Below, in pieces: positions 23,069 to 30,759 of a stretch of DNA of 37,240 nucleotides. Origin of the DNA: CAYNMC01 sp964398365 (GTDB lineage: Bacteria; Patescibacteriota; Microgenomatia; UBA1400; CAYNMC01); assembly GCA_964398365.1 (NCBI GenBank), contig CAYNMC010000015.1, positions 1 through 37,240 on the forward strand. The letters run 5' to 3'. The stretch's first letter is position 1, and every line of letters begins with the position of its first letter. Position numbers and translations under genes: made by a program. The notes under the pieces were generated by a model. It saw nothing but the letters and a program-made list of their open reading frames with translations, was not told where the DNA came from and ran no database searches.

Positions 23069-24262
23069 ATGGAACTTAAACCTGATCCTAAAAAAATTGA
23101 GGAGCTTCTCACCAGAAGAGTCGAAGCCATTTACCCGGATAAAGAATCTTTAAAAAAGCTGCTTTTATCCGGCAAGCGCTTGAGACTCTATCAAGGTTTT
23201 GATCCCTCGACACCCAATTTACATATTGGCCATCTGGTAGGCCTTCTCAAGCTTAAAGAATTTCAAGATTTGGGCCACGAGGTGATTTTTTTGATTGGTG
23301 ATTTTACTGGTATGATTGGTGACCCTACGGGCAAACTTAAAACCCGAAAGGTCCTGAGTCACAAACAGGTATTGCAAAATGCCAAAAATTATCAGCAACA
23401 GGCTCAAAAAATTCTAAATTTTAAAGGAAAAAATCCGGTGAAAATCAAATTTAATTCTGAATGGAATCAAAAATTAAAGGCGGCAGATTTTCTTAAACTG
23501 GCACAGTTGGTCACCTTTCAACAACTCATTGAAAGAGATATGTTCCAGCAAAGGCTCAAACAGGGAAAAAATATTTATCTTAATGAACTTATCTATCCCT
23601 TAATTCAAGGCTATGACACGGTAGCAATGATGGTTGATTTGGAAATCGGCGGCTCGGACCAAATGTTTAATATGATGATGGGCCGCCAGCTGATGAAAAA
23701 AATAAAAAATAAAGAAAAGTTCGTCATGACCACTAAACTTTTAACCGATGAAAAAGGGCATAAAATCGGCAAAACTGAAGGCAATGCTATTAATCTTAAT
23801 ACGCCGCCTTTAGCATTCTATGGCCAGATTATGAATCTTCCCGACGAAGCCATTAAACCTTGTTTTGAACTCATCACCGAGCTACCTGCGGGAGTAAGTC
23901 AACAAGAAAAAAATCCGCTGCTGGCCAAAAAAAGACTGGCTTTTACTTTAACCAAAATGCTCAACGGTGAAACAGCTGCCCAAAAAGCCCAAGCTGAATT
24001 TGAAAAAGTCTACCAGAAAAGAGAATTACCCAGCCAAATTAAAACTTTAAAATTAAAAATTAAAAAGTGGCAACCGGCAGATTTATTGGTTTACACCAAG
24101 CTTTGTCCTTCTAAAACCGAAGCTAAAAGATTAATTAAACAAGGCGCGGTAAAAATTAATCAACAAACTTTAAAAGATTTAACCATGATCACCCTCGAAC
24201 CAGAAACCATTATCAAAGTTGGCAAAAAGCAGTGGTTAAAGGTTAACTGTCCACCATCATGA
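23069..24262 (+). CDS. tyrS: Tyrosyl-tRNA synthetase
   Basis: Class I synthetase charging tRNA-Tyr, 397 aa, of the TyrRS group with a long core (TyrZ-like). It has LYQGFDPSTPNLHIGHLVGL containing HIGH, FLIGDFTGMIGDPTGK, QGYDTVAMMVDLEIGGSDQM and the KMSKS-equivalent KIGKT in GHKIGKTEGNAI. A C-terminal S4 RNA-binding domain (CPSKTEAKRLIKQGAVKING-like) ends the protein. The stop overlaps the start of a 35-aa membrane miniprotein (ATGA), so the two are translationally coupled; recG follows. Confidence 0.95.
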   Translation: MELKPDPKKIEELLTRRVEAIYPDKESLKKLLLSGKRLRLYQGFDPSTPNLHIGHLVGLLKLKEFQDLGHEVIFLIGDFTGMIGDPTGKLKTRKVLSHKQVLQNAKNYQQQAQKILNFKGKNPVKIKFNSEWNQKLKAADFLKLAQLVTFQQLIERDMFQQRLKQGKNIYLNELIYPLIQGYDTVAMMVDLEIGGSDQMFNMMMGRQLMKKIKNKEKFVMTTKLLTDEKGHKIGKTEGNAINLNTPPLAFYGQIMNLPDEAIKPCFELITELPAGVSQQEKNPLLAKKRLAFTLTKMLNGETAAQKAQAEFEKVYQKRELPSQIKTLKLKIKKWQPADLLVYTKLCPSKTEAKRLIKQGAVKINQQTLKDLTMITLEPETIIKVGKKQWLKVNCPPS

Positions 24263-24366
24263 AAAAGAAAAAAATTCTCAAAATTTTTTGGCTGCTGGTG
24301 GTTATTGTTTCTTCCTTAGCGCTGGTGGGCGCATCTTTGTTACCGGCACTGTCCTTTTTCCGTTAA
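24259..24366 (+). CDS. 35-aa single-pass membrane miniprotein
   Basis: ATG 24259 overlaps the tyrS stop as ATGA. The peptide begins MKKKKILKIFWLLVVIVSSL and ends GASLLPALSFFR: a four-lysine start, one hydrophobic helix of about 22 residues, and a short tail, with TAA 24364-24366 only two bases before the recG start. It could be a single-pass membrane protein or a cleaved secreted peptide. The tight packing on both sides argues for real coding. No known family is recognised. Confidence 0.6.
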   Translation: MKKKKILKIFWLLVVIVSSLALVGASLLPALSFFR

Positions 24367-24368
24367 AA

Positions 24369-26465
24369 ATGAAAACTTTAACGCTCAGTACGCCGGTGAA
24401 AGACTTATTTATGGTAGGGCCAGTTTATGCCAAACGCTTGGCAAGGCTCAATCTGCAAACGGCCGAGGACCTGCTTCATCATTATCCCTTCCGTTACGAA
24501 GACTATCGGTTATTTTCTAAAATTCGTCAGCTTCAGGCAAAAGAGGTGGTTACCGTGGTTGGTCAAATTATTTCTTTTGAAAACATCTACACTAAAGGCG
24601 GTAAAAAATTTCAAAAAATAATCGTCGCCGATGAGACGGGCGAAATTCAAGTAATCTTTTTTAATCAACCTTTTCTGAAAAAAACTTTAAAACCTGGGCT
24701 GAGGATTAGTCTGGCTGGACGAGTGGAATTTTTTAACGCAAGACTTTCTTTTTTAAACCCTGAATATGAACTGATTAAGGAGCCAAAGGCCAAGTTGAAT
24801 ATCCGCTCGGAAAATTTTATTCACACCGGCAGACTTGTACCTATTTATCCGGAAACGGCCCAAGTTTCCTCGCGCTGGCTGCGCTCAAGAATTGCTCCAC
24901 TTTTAAACCATCTTCTTCCAAGCTTGAAAGACTGGCTACCGGCCAGTATTCAAGTAAAGGAACAGCTGCTTAATTTGCAAACCGCTCTTAAACAAATTCA
25001 TTTTCCGGCCAATCCCGCTGAGGCAAAAGCGGCCAAAACCAGGCTGGCCTTTGATGAATTGTTTTTGTTGCAGCTGGCAAGTTTAAGACGCCGCCATCAC
25101 TGGCAACAACAAAAAAATGGTCCGCCATTAAAAATTAATAAATTAGCTCTCTTAAAATTTATCCAAAAACTGCCTTTTGTTTTAACCGATGATCAAAAAC
25201 AGGTTCTAAGAGAAATTTTGGGAGATCTCATCAAAAATCAACCAATGAATCGTTTACTTCAAGGTGATGTTGGCTGCGGTAAAACCGTGGTTGCCGCCGT
25301 CGCCGCTTATGCCACTTATCTTGCCGGTTATCAAAGCGTGCTGATGGCACCGACGGAAATTTTGGCTAACCAGCACTACCAAACTTTTAAAACTCTTCTT
25401 GAACCTTTCGGTTTGAAAATTAAGCTCATCACCTCGGGCACTTCACCTTCCAAAGATAAAAAACTTAAAAATAAGCCTGAGAAAGCCGTTGATATCTTTA
25501 TTGGTACTCATGCTTTACTTTACCCACATCTTGAGCTGAAAAAACTGGGTTTGGTGATAATTGATGAACAGCATCGCTTTGGCGTGGAACAAAGGGCAAA
25601 ATTGATCAAAAAGGGCAAAAATCCTCATCTTTTGATTATGACCGCAACGCCTATTCCACGCACCGTTGCCTTAACTTTGTATGGTGATCTAAACTTATCG
25701 ATAATCAAGCAAATGCCCCAGGGCAGACGGCAGGTTAAAACTTGGGTTGTGCCTCCTCAAAAAAGAGCTGCCGCCTATAACTGGATTAGAAAACAAATAA
25801 AAAATCTGGAAGAAGGCAATCAGGCGTTTATCGTTTGTCCCCTGATTGAACCTTCAACCGTTGAATCCCTCAAAGACATCAAAGCCGCTAAAGAAGAATT
25901 TAAAAATCTTTCGCAAAAAATTTTTCCTGATTTGCGTCTGGGCTTGCTTCACGGCCGGTTAAAAAGCAGGGAAAAAGAAACAATTATTAATGATTTTCGT
26001 TTAAAAAAAATTGACATTCTGGTGGCAACGCCAGTAGTGGAAGTAGGAATTGATATTCCGGACGCCACGATTATGGTGGTAGAGGGGGCTGATAGATTTG
26101 GTTTGGCTACCCTTCATCAACTTCGCGGCCGGGTCGGCCGCAGCCATAAACAATCTTACTGTCTTCTCTTTGCTTCGCAAAAAGACAAAAGTTATCAACG
26201 CTTAAAACTCATGGAAACTTGTCATCAAGGCATGAAACTCGCCGAAATGGACTTAAAATGGCGGGGGCCAGGAGAGCTTTACGGTACTGCTCAACATGGT
26301 TTTATTAAATTCAAATTAGCCAGTTTTTCCGACAGTCAGCTGATAGAAAAAACTCATCAAGCCGCCCTTGGTCTTCTTGAAAAAGAAAACTACAACCTTA
26401 AAAATTTACCCCTCTTGCACCAAAAACTCGAAAAAGTTACAATAAAAGCCGTAGAACCTAATTAA
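24369..26465 (+). CDS. recG: ATP-dependent DNA helicase RecG
   Basis: Remodels stalled replication forks and Holliday junctions. 698 aa from ATG 24369 (MKTLTLSTPVKDLFMVGPVY); the frame is open 27 codons upstream but that runs through the 35-aa gene. The N-terminal wedge/OB domain holds EDLLHHYPFRYEDY and VVGQIISFENIYTKGG; helicase motifs are LLQGDVGCGKTVVA (I), IIDEQHRFGV (II, DEQH), MTATPIPRT (III), VATPVVEVGIDIPDA (V) and HQLRGRVGRS (VI). GPGELYGTAQHG is the RecG C-terminal block. Length is near normal. Confidence 0.95.
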   Translation: MKTLTLSTPVKDLFMVGPVYAKRLARLNLQTAEDLLHHYPFRYEDYRLFSKIRQLQAKEVVTVVGQIISFENIYTKGGKKFQKIIVADETGEIQVIFFNQPFLKKTLKPGLRISLAGRVEFFNARLSFLNPEYELIKEPKAKLNIRSENFIHTGRLVPIYPETAQVSSRWLRSRIAPLLNHLLPSLKDWLPASIQVKEQLLNLQTALKQIHFPANPAEAKAAKTRLAFDELFLLQLASLRRRHHWQQQKNGPPLKINKLALLKFIQKLPFVLTDDQKQVLREILGDLIKNQPMNRLLQGDVGCGKTVVAAVAAYATYLAGYQSVLMAPTEILANQHYQTFKTLLEPFGLKIKLITSGTSPSKDKKLKNKPEKAVDIFIGTHALLYPHLELKKLGLVIIDEQHRFGVEQRAKLIKKGKNPHLLIMTATPIPRTVALTLYGDLNLSIIKQMPQGRRQVKTWVVPPQKRAAAYNWIRKQIKNLEEGNQAFIVCPLIEPSTVESLKDIKAAKEEFKNLSQKIFPDLRLGLLHGRLKSREKETIINDFRLKKIDILVATPVVEVGIDIPDATIMVVEGADRFGLATLHQLRGRVGRSHKQSYCLLFASQKDKSYQRLKLMETCHQGMKLAEMDLKWRGPGELYGTAQHGFIKFKLASFSDSQLIEKTHQAALGLLEKENYNLKNLPLLHQKLEKVTIKAVEPN

Positions 26466-26485
26466 TTTATTTAATTAACTAAAAC

Positions 26486-26641
26486 ATGGCAGCTTTACCT
26501 AAACGTCGTGTTTCCAGCAGAAGGCAAGGCAAAAGAAGAAGCCAACATGGCAAACATCTTTTGCCAAATTTGGCGAAGTGTGTTTACTGCGGCCAAACAA
26601 AACTACCTTTTACGCTTTGCCCAAATTGTAAACGTTATTGA
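26486..26641 (+). CDS. rpmF: 50S ribosomal protein L32 (zinc-binding form)
   Basis: A 51-aa protein starting MAALPKRRVSSRRQGKRRSQ, the typical L32 opening, and carrying the zinc ribbon CVYC...CPNC (C32, C35, C45, C48) near its C-terminus, so this is the C+ form that needs zinc. The stop TGA 26639-26641 overlaps a possible TTG start of nusB. It lies 20 bases after recG. Short ORFs of this size are easily missed. Confidence 0.95.
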   Translation: MAALPKRRVSSRRQGKRRSQHGKHLLPNLAKCVYCGQTKLPFTLCPNCKRY

Positions 26642-26646
26642 AGTTT

Positions 26647-27018
26647 ATGAAGACTGCCTCTGATCCGAGACATCGCCGCCGTCAACGCTTTATCAAATGG
26701 CTTTTCGCTTATAGCTTTCAACCGCAAAAAAATTTACCACAAGCCCTTAAAAAATTGATTGAGATGTTGCCTAAAGTTGATGAGCAAATCCGCAAGGCCG
26801 CCCCTCAATTTCCTCTTGAAAAAATTAACAAAATTGATCTTTCAATTCTCCGTTTGGCAGTTTTTGAATTGACTTACCAGAGAACGCAACCAAAGAAAGT
26901 TATCATTGACGAAGCCGTAGAGCTGGGTAAAGAGTTCGGCAGCGAAAACTCACCCAAGTTTATTAATGGCGTTTTGGGAACGATTTTAAAAAATAAAAAA
27001 CTCGCAAAATCTTGTTAA
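26647..27018 (+). CDS. nusB: Transcription antitermination factor NusB
   Basis: The helical NusB protein that, with NusE, assembles the antitermination complex on rRNA leaders. About 123 aa: DPRHRRRQRFIKWLFAYSFQ is the RNA-binding N-terminus, and LSILRLAVFELTYQRTQPKK, VIIDEAVELGKEFG and SPKFINGVLGTI are the family's C-terminal blocks. ATG 26647 is chosen; TTG 26638 overlaps the rpmF stop as TTGA and would add MKF, and it remains possible. acpP-like and rnc follow. Confidence 0.9.
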   Translation: MKTASDPRHRRRQRFIKWLFAYSFQPQKNLPQALKKLIEMLPKVDEQIRKAAPQFPLEKINKIDLSILRLAVFELTYQRTQPKKVIIDEAVELGKEFGSENSPKFINGVLGTILKNKKLAKSC

Positions 27019-27024
27019 AATTAT

Positions 27025-27030
27025 TATAAT
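27025..27030 (+). promoter_or_regulatory. -10 box TATAAT before the ACP-like gene
   Basis: A perfect TATAAT six bases before ATG 27037, placing the transcription start at the start codon. No Shine-Dalgarno and no clear -35. Confidence 0.5.
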
Positions 27031-27036
27031 TAAAAC

Positions 27037-27282
27037 ATGAGCCAGCTTGAAGAAAAAATCATCAACCTCATCAGTGAAAAACTGGGTGTTGAAAAAGAGC
27101 AAATCAAAAGAGAGGCGCATTTTTTTCAAGACTTTAACGCCGATCGGATGATGATGGCTGATCTTTTTTTGGCCATTCAAGAAGAATTTAAGCTCAGTTT
27201 ACCTTTAAAAGAGCTTGAAAAAGTCCAAACGGTAGATGAGCTTATCAGGTTAGTGGAGGATGTTTCTGATGAGTTTGTCTGA
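27037..27282 (+). CDS. ACP-like protein lacking the phosphopantetheine serine
   Basis: An 81-aa protein with the full acyl-carrier-protein fold pattern: LEEKIINLISEKLGVEKEQI, then DFNADRMMMADLFLAIQEEF where normal ACPs have D-L-G-A-D-S-L..EL...EEEF, and VQTVDELIRLVEDV as the last helix. The Ser that carries 4'-phosphopantetheine is R37 (codon CGG), so it cannot be loaded in the usual way. Gene order (next to rnc) is the common acpP-rnc order of many bacteria, which argues for descent from acpP. It overlaps rnc by 14 bases. The protein may have a structural or partner-binding role; no function can be assigned. Confidence 0.8.
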   Translation: MSQLEEKIINLISEKLGVEKEQIKREAHFFQDFNADRMMMADLFLAIQEEFKLSLPLKELEKVQTVDELIRLVEDVSDEFV

Positions 27283-27961
27283 CGATTTTTACAAAAAACT
27301 GGCACTTTCTTTTAAGCAACCCCAGCTCTTAACTACCGCCATCACTCATCGCTCTTATTTAAATGAACACAAGGAAATTCCCCAGTCAAATGAAAGATTG
27401 GAATTTTTAGGTGATGCGGTACTAGAATTGATTGTTTCCGCTTTCCTTTATCATCGCTATTCAGCTCAATCCGAGGGGACGCTTACGGCCTTAAGAGCCA
27501 AAATTGTCCAGACCAAAACCTTGGCAAAAATTGCCAAAAATTTAGGCATTCCCAAAATTTTAAAAATGTCCAAAGGCGAGGCGGAAAGCGGTGGCAGAAA
27601 CAATGAAAGCCTGCTGGCGGATACCTTTGAAGCGATTATTGGCGCGATTTATTTGGATCAAGGCTTAAATAAAGCCGCGGAATTTATCAAACATCATCTT
27701 TTTAGCCAACTAGAAACGATTCTTAACAGCGAGGAACTCAATGATTACAAAAGTTTATTACAAGAACTGGCGCAGGCCCAAAAAATGGGCACGCCCTTAT
27801 ACACGATTCTTTCGGAAAGCGGACCCGATCACCAAAAAACTTTCACCGCGGCGGTTTTGCTCAACAACCAAACTCTTGGTCAAGGAAGCGGCAGAACCAA
27901 ACAACTTGCTGAACAACAAGCCGCCAAAGTAGCCCTTGAGAAATTAAAAACAAAAGCTTAA
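27269..27961 (+). CDS. rnc: Ribonuclease III
   Basis: A double-strand-specific RNase that processes rRNA precursors. 230 aa from ATG 27269; ATG 27260 is also in frame, but GGAGGA (27255-27260) has correct spacing only for 27269. The catalytic domain has ITHRSYLNE, the signature NERLEFLGDAVLEL, and the metal site LLADTFEAIIGAIYLD; the dsRNA-binding domain starts about residue 150 (DYKSLLQELAQ) and ends GRTKQLAEQQAAKVALEKL. It overlaps the ACP-like gene by 14 bases. Confidence 0.95.
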   Translation: MSLSDDFYKKLALSFKQPQLLTTAITHRSYLNEHKEIPQSNERLEFLGDAVLELIVSAFLYHRYSAQSEGTLTALRAKIVQTKTLAKIAKNLGIPKILKMSKGEAESGGRNNESLLADTFEAIIGAIYLDQGLNKAAEFIKHHLFSQLETILNSEELNDYKSLLQELAQAQKMGTPLYTILSESGPDHQKTFTAAVLLNNQTLGQGSGRTKQLAEQQAAKVALEKLKTKA

Positions 27962-27964
27962 AAT
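27936..27964 (+). promoter_or_regulatory. rpsP promoter inside the rnc end (leaderless)
   Basis: TTGAGA (27936-27941), a 17-base spacer and TAAAAT (27959-27964), seven bases before ATG 27972. Both hexamers are five of six to consensus. AAAGAG in the gap is too close to the ATG to be a good Shine-Dalgarno. Confidence 0.5.
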
Positions 27965-27971
27965 AAAGAGT

Positions 27972-28205
27972 ATGTTAAAGATAAAACTCATGCGCATCGG
28001 TAAAAAAAAGCAGCCGTTTTTTAGAATCGTTGTCGCTCCTGCCCGCAGCAAAATGAACGGCAAATATCTTGATTTATTGGGCCATTATAATCCTTTGGTT
28101 CAGCCTTCGGAAATTAAGCTTGATAAAGGTAAGTTTGAGAGTTGGCTTAAGAAAGGCGCTCAGCCAACCCAAAGTTTAAAATTGTTGCTCAAGAAAGTTT
28201 TATGA
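27972..28205 (+). CDS. rpsP: 30S ribosomal protein S16
   Basis: 77 aa: MLKIKLMRIGKKKQPFFRIV, VVAPARSKMNGKYLDLLGHYNP-type core, and DKGKFESWLKKGAQPTQS are diagnostic for S16. S16 is needed for 30S assembly. It is coupled to khpA by an ATGA overlap, the rpsP-khpA order found in Firmicutes and many other bacteria (with rimM-trmD-rplS following there, but not here, where the pilus genes converge). Confidence 0.95.
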   Translation: MLKIKLMRIGKKKQPFFRIVVAPARSKMNGKYLDLLGHYNPLVQPSEIKLDKGKFESWLKKGAQPTQSLKLLLKKVL

Positions 28206-28447
28206 AAACCTTACTTCTTTATCTTGTCAAAAACCTCGTTCAATACCCAGAGAAAGTTAAAGTCAGCGAAGAAAATAAAGACGGTTTGTTGATTCTCCAT
28301 CTTAGTGTGGATCCGTCAGATATGGGAAGAGTCATCGGTAAAGAGGGAAAAATCATTAAAGCCTTACGAGCTTTATTGCACATCAGAGCCGCTAAAGAAA
28401 ATCTTAGGTTTTCGCTTGATCTTAAAGAAACTACAACTCCCGCTTAA
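28202..28447 (+). CDS. khpA: KH-domain RNA-binding protein KhpA
   Basis: An 81-aa single KH domain protein. The GxxG loop is GKEG in DMGRVIGKEGKIIKALRALL, preceded by the YPEKVKVSEE strand. KhpA usually pairs with KhpB (Jag) as a global RNA-binding partner that affects cell elongation. It starts in the rpsP stop codon (ATGA) and overlaps the pilO-like gene tail to tail by 17 bases. Confidence 0.92.
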   Translation: MKTLLLYLVKNLVQYPEKVKVSEENKDGLLILHLSVDPSDMGRVIGKEGKIIKALRALLHIRAAKENLRFSLDLKETTTPA

Positions 28448-29108
28448 AAATATCTTCTTTGCCTGTAGTCACATTGGGCAGGGTTTTCAGAGGAAAAAAT
28501 TTAAAAGCACTTAATTGCGTTAAGGTTTCTTCTTCTTCGGCGTTAAGAACGCTTAAGGGCATTTCTAAAGACGGCAGGGCTTTGGGTAGGGGTTGAAAGT
28601 AAACTTCCAGCATTAAAGAAACTGAAGAAATGTTTTTAGCCTGAGGATTTAAACCTACCCCCAGCTCTTTAATTTTATTTAAAGGGGCGCTTTGCTGGAG
28701 ATCTTTAACAAACTGGCTGATTTTTTCTATTTCACCGTTCACCATAAAACTTAATTTAAAATTTTGCAGTTCGCTTGCTGAGGTGGCCATGTTTTCTTTT
28801 TCTTCCAGTTTACCGGGATTTAAATTAACCGCGCCCAAAGAAACTTGGTTCTCTATCGCCAAAAGATTAAGGGTATTGATGATTTCTAGCACTGGTTTTT
28901 TTGAAGGAAAAACTTGCTCCAGCTCTCTTACTTGTTTTTCCAAGACGTCGGCTTTAAAATTTTGCAGCTGGTTAAACTTTCGGGTTAAATTGTCGAGTTT
29001 TTGTTTTTTGGACTGACTTTCTCCAAGCAGGATCAAACTATTGCTTACCATCTGACGGAAAAATGTCAATGATAACAAAAAGATCACCGCCACGGTTATG
29101 GGTATCAA
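28431..29108 (-). CDS. pilO: PilO-like type IV pilus assembly protein
   Basis: A 225-aa protein with one N-terminal helix (ITVAVIFLLSLTFF), a coiled coil (about 25-75) and a C-terminal ferredoxin-like domain (KLSFMVNGEIEKISQFVKDL). This is the PilO layout; PilO pairs with PilN and links the PilM ring to the pilus machine. No ATG is available: TTG 29108 is the listed start, but the frame is open up to CTG 29129, where AAGGGGGTGG gives a ribosome-binding site and a longer lead (NIKNSLLIP) before the helix; that start would overlap pilN by 11 bases. It is the last gene of the pilus run. Confidence 0.75.
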   Translation of the reverse strand: MIPITVAVIFLLSLTFFRQMVSNSLILLGESQSKKQKLDNLTRKFNQLQNFKADVLEKQVRELEQVFPSKKPVLEIINTLNLLAIENQVSLGAVNLNPGKLEEKENMATSASELQNFKLSFMVNGEIEKISQFVKDLQQSAPLNKIKELGVGLNPQAKNISSVSLMLEVYFQPLPKALPSLEMPLSVLNAEEEETLTQLSAFKFFPLKTLPNVTTGKEDIFKREL

Positions 29109-29118
29109 AAGGCTATTT

Positions 29119-29709
29119 TTAATATTCAGATTCTACCACCCCCTTATCCGTTTCAACACTTTTACTTAACGGATATAAGAAAATTTTTACTTCAAAACTA
29201 TAATTTTTTTCCTGATTCCAAAATACTCGCCCGATCTCAACAGCGTAAATAGGATTGCCGCCAAATTGGCCCTTTTTCAAGTTGAGCAAAAGTTGATTAA
29301 GAGAGTTAAAATCGATCGCCGTTCCCTGAAAACTCACCTCGCCGGGATCCGCCACAGTAAAGTTATTAACCTCGATACCGGCGGGCAGAATATTAAAAAA
29401 ACCTTCAATAAGACTTTTGTGATTTTGGGTAGTTAAAAATATTTGCTTTAAATTTCTGGTTTTATTTTTTAAATAAAAAATTTTAGTTTCGGTGGCGGTG
29501 ACGGTTTCTAATTTTTGTTTTTGACTGGCAATCTCTTCATCAAGTTTTTTCCCTTGTTGCACTAAAAAAAAATAAACGCCAAAATTCAACAGGAAAAGCA
29601 GGCTATAAATTGCTGCCAAGATAAAACTAAAGCGCTGTTTAAACAAAAAACGTTTTCTTCGCGGCCGAGCCAGCTGGTGACGAACGCTCAAAAAATTAAT
29701 CTGTTTCAT
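29119..29709 (-). CDS. pilN: PilN-like type IV pilus assembly protein
   Basis: 196 aa. A short cytoplasmic stretch MKQINFLSVRHQLARPRRKR carries the conserved INFL motif that inserts into a groove of PilM; one membrane helix follows (about 28-50), then a coiled coil and an outer domain with LPAGIEVNNFTVADPGEVSF. The standard order pilM-pilN-pilO is kept on the minus strand. The pilM stop is 27 bases upstream. Confidence 0.85.
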   Translation of the reverse strand: MKQINFLSVRHQLARPRRKRFLFKQRFSFILAAIYSLLFLLNFGVYFFLVQQGKKLDEEIASQKQKLETVTATETKIFYLKNKTRNLKQIFLTTQNHKSLIEGFFNILPAGIEVNNFTVADPGEVSFQGTAIDFNSLNQLLLNLKKGQFGGNPIYAVEIGRVFWNQEKNYSFEVKIFLYPLSKSVETDKGVVESEY

Positions 29710-29736
29710 AAGTTTTTTGGCTCACTTTGCTGAATT

Positions 29737-30741
29737 TTAAGTTTGTCGGAGAGCCAAACCGACAGCGACGGCAAAACGCGAGGCATTTTTCATAAGGGAA
29801 GCCGGCAAGTTTTCCGAGGAAGCAAAATTACCAAAAGGATTACCCAAAACCGTTTCTAATCCCGTTGACTTGGTTAAATAAGTGGTGATCTCAGGGATCT
29901 CCGCCGTGCCCCCCGTTAAAACTAAGCGCTTGACGTTTTCTTGAGTGTTTTGAAAATAATAATTCAAAGTTTTTTGTATCTGTTCAATTATTTGATTAAA
30001 AACCGGAATTAAGGCCTGACTGATCTTTCCCTCCAAAGCGCTTTCATTTAAACCATAGGTTTTTTTATATTCCTCTGCCTGACTGGCCTCTAAAGAAAGA
30101 GTTTGCATCAACGCCCGGGTTAAGGCTTCACCACCCACCTCAAAATTATAAATAAACTTGATTTCCTGGTTTTTCACCACGGCCAAATTGGTATTTCTGG
30201 CGCCAAGATTTATTAGCAAACTCGTATCAGGATAAATTAAGGCTCGGTTTAAAGCTAAAATTTCCGTTTCAATAAAAACAGGGGAAAGGTCTGCCATTTC
30301 TAAAAGCTTTGTTAAATCTTCAATGGCTTTTTTTTTAGCGGCAAAAAGTAAAACCTCGGTTTTATTATTATTTTCCGCTGATTTACGATCTAGAACAAAA
30401 TATTCGATTTGGACCTCGCTTAAGGGAAAGGGAATATATTGTTCGGCTTCATATTCAATTGCCGAAGCCAGCTCAATGTCCGATAAAAAAGGAAGTTCGA
30501 TTACCCGCGAATAAACATTGGTTTCGGAAACAGCCACACCGACCTCTTGGGTACTGATTTTTGCTTCCCGCCACAAATTTTTAATTGTCTGGGCTAAAAG
30601 GATATTTTTTTGTTTATCGTTGGTGCGCGCGGTGGGCGGGACGGCAATTTCTCCCCAATGCTCCAAAACATATTTCTGGTTTTTGACGCTACAATGAACT
30701 GCTTTAATCGTGTAAGTGCCAATATCTAAACCACACTGCAT
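29737..30741 (-). CDS. pilM: Type IV pilus assembly protein PilM
   Basis: An actin-like ATPase-fold cytoplasmic protein of 334 aa. MQCGLDIGTYTIKAVHCSVK is the phosphate-1 motif, SLLINLGARNTNLAVVKNQE the phosphate-2 motif, and RLVLTGGTAEIPEITTYLTK the adenosine motif. EYEAEQYIPFPLSEVQIEY is a PilM hallmark. It recruits PilN through that protein's N-terminal peptide. AAGGAGA is well placed before ATG 30741. Confidence 0.93.
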   Translation of the reverse strand: MQCGLDIGTYTIKAVHCSVKNQKYVLEHWGEIAVPPTARTNDKQKNILLAQTIKNLWREAKISTQEVGVAVSETNVYSRVIELPFLSDIELASAIEYEAEQYIPFPLSEVQIEYFVLDRKSAENNNKTEVLLFAAKKKAIEDLTKLLEMADLSPVFIETEILALNRALIYPDTSLLINLGARNTNLAVVKNQEIKFIYNFEVGGEALTRALMQTLSLEASQAEEYKKTYGLNESALEGKISQALIPVFNQIIEQIQKTLNYYFQNTQENVKRLVLTGGTAEIPEITTYLTKSTGLETVLGNPFGNFASSENLPASLMKNASRFAVAVGLALRQT

Positions 30742-30759
30742 TTTTCTCCTTTTGTTTTT

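Noticed and set aside
24288..24368. A 27-residue N-terminal extension of RecG
   Set aside because: It is a shifted-frame reading of the 35-aa gene; RecG homology begins at ATG 24369.
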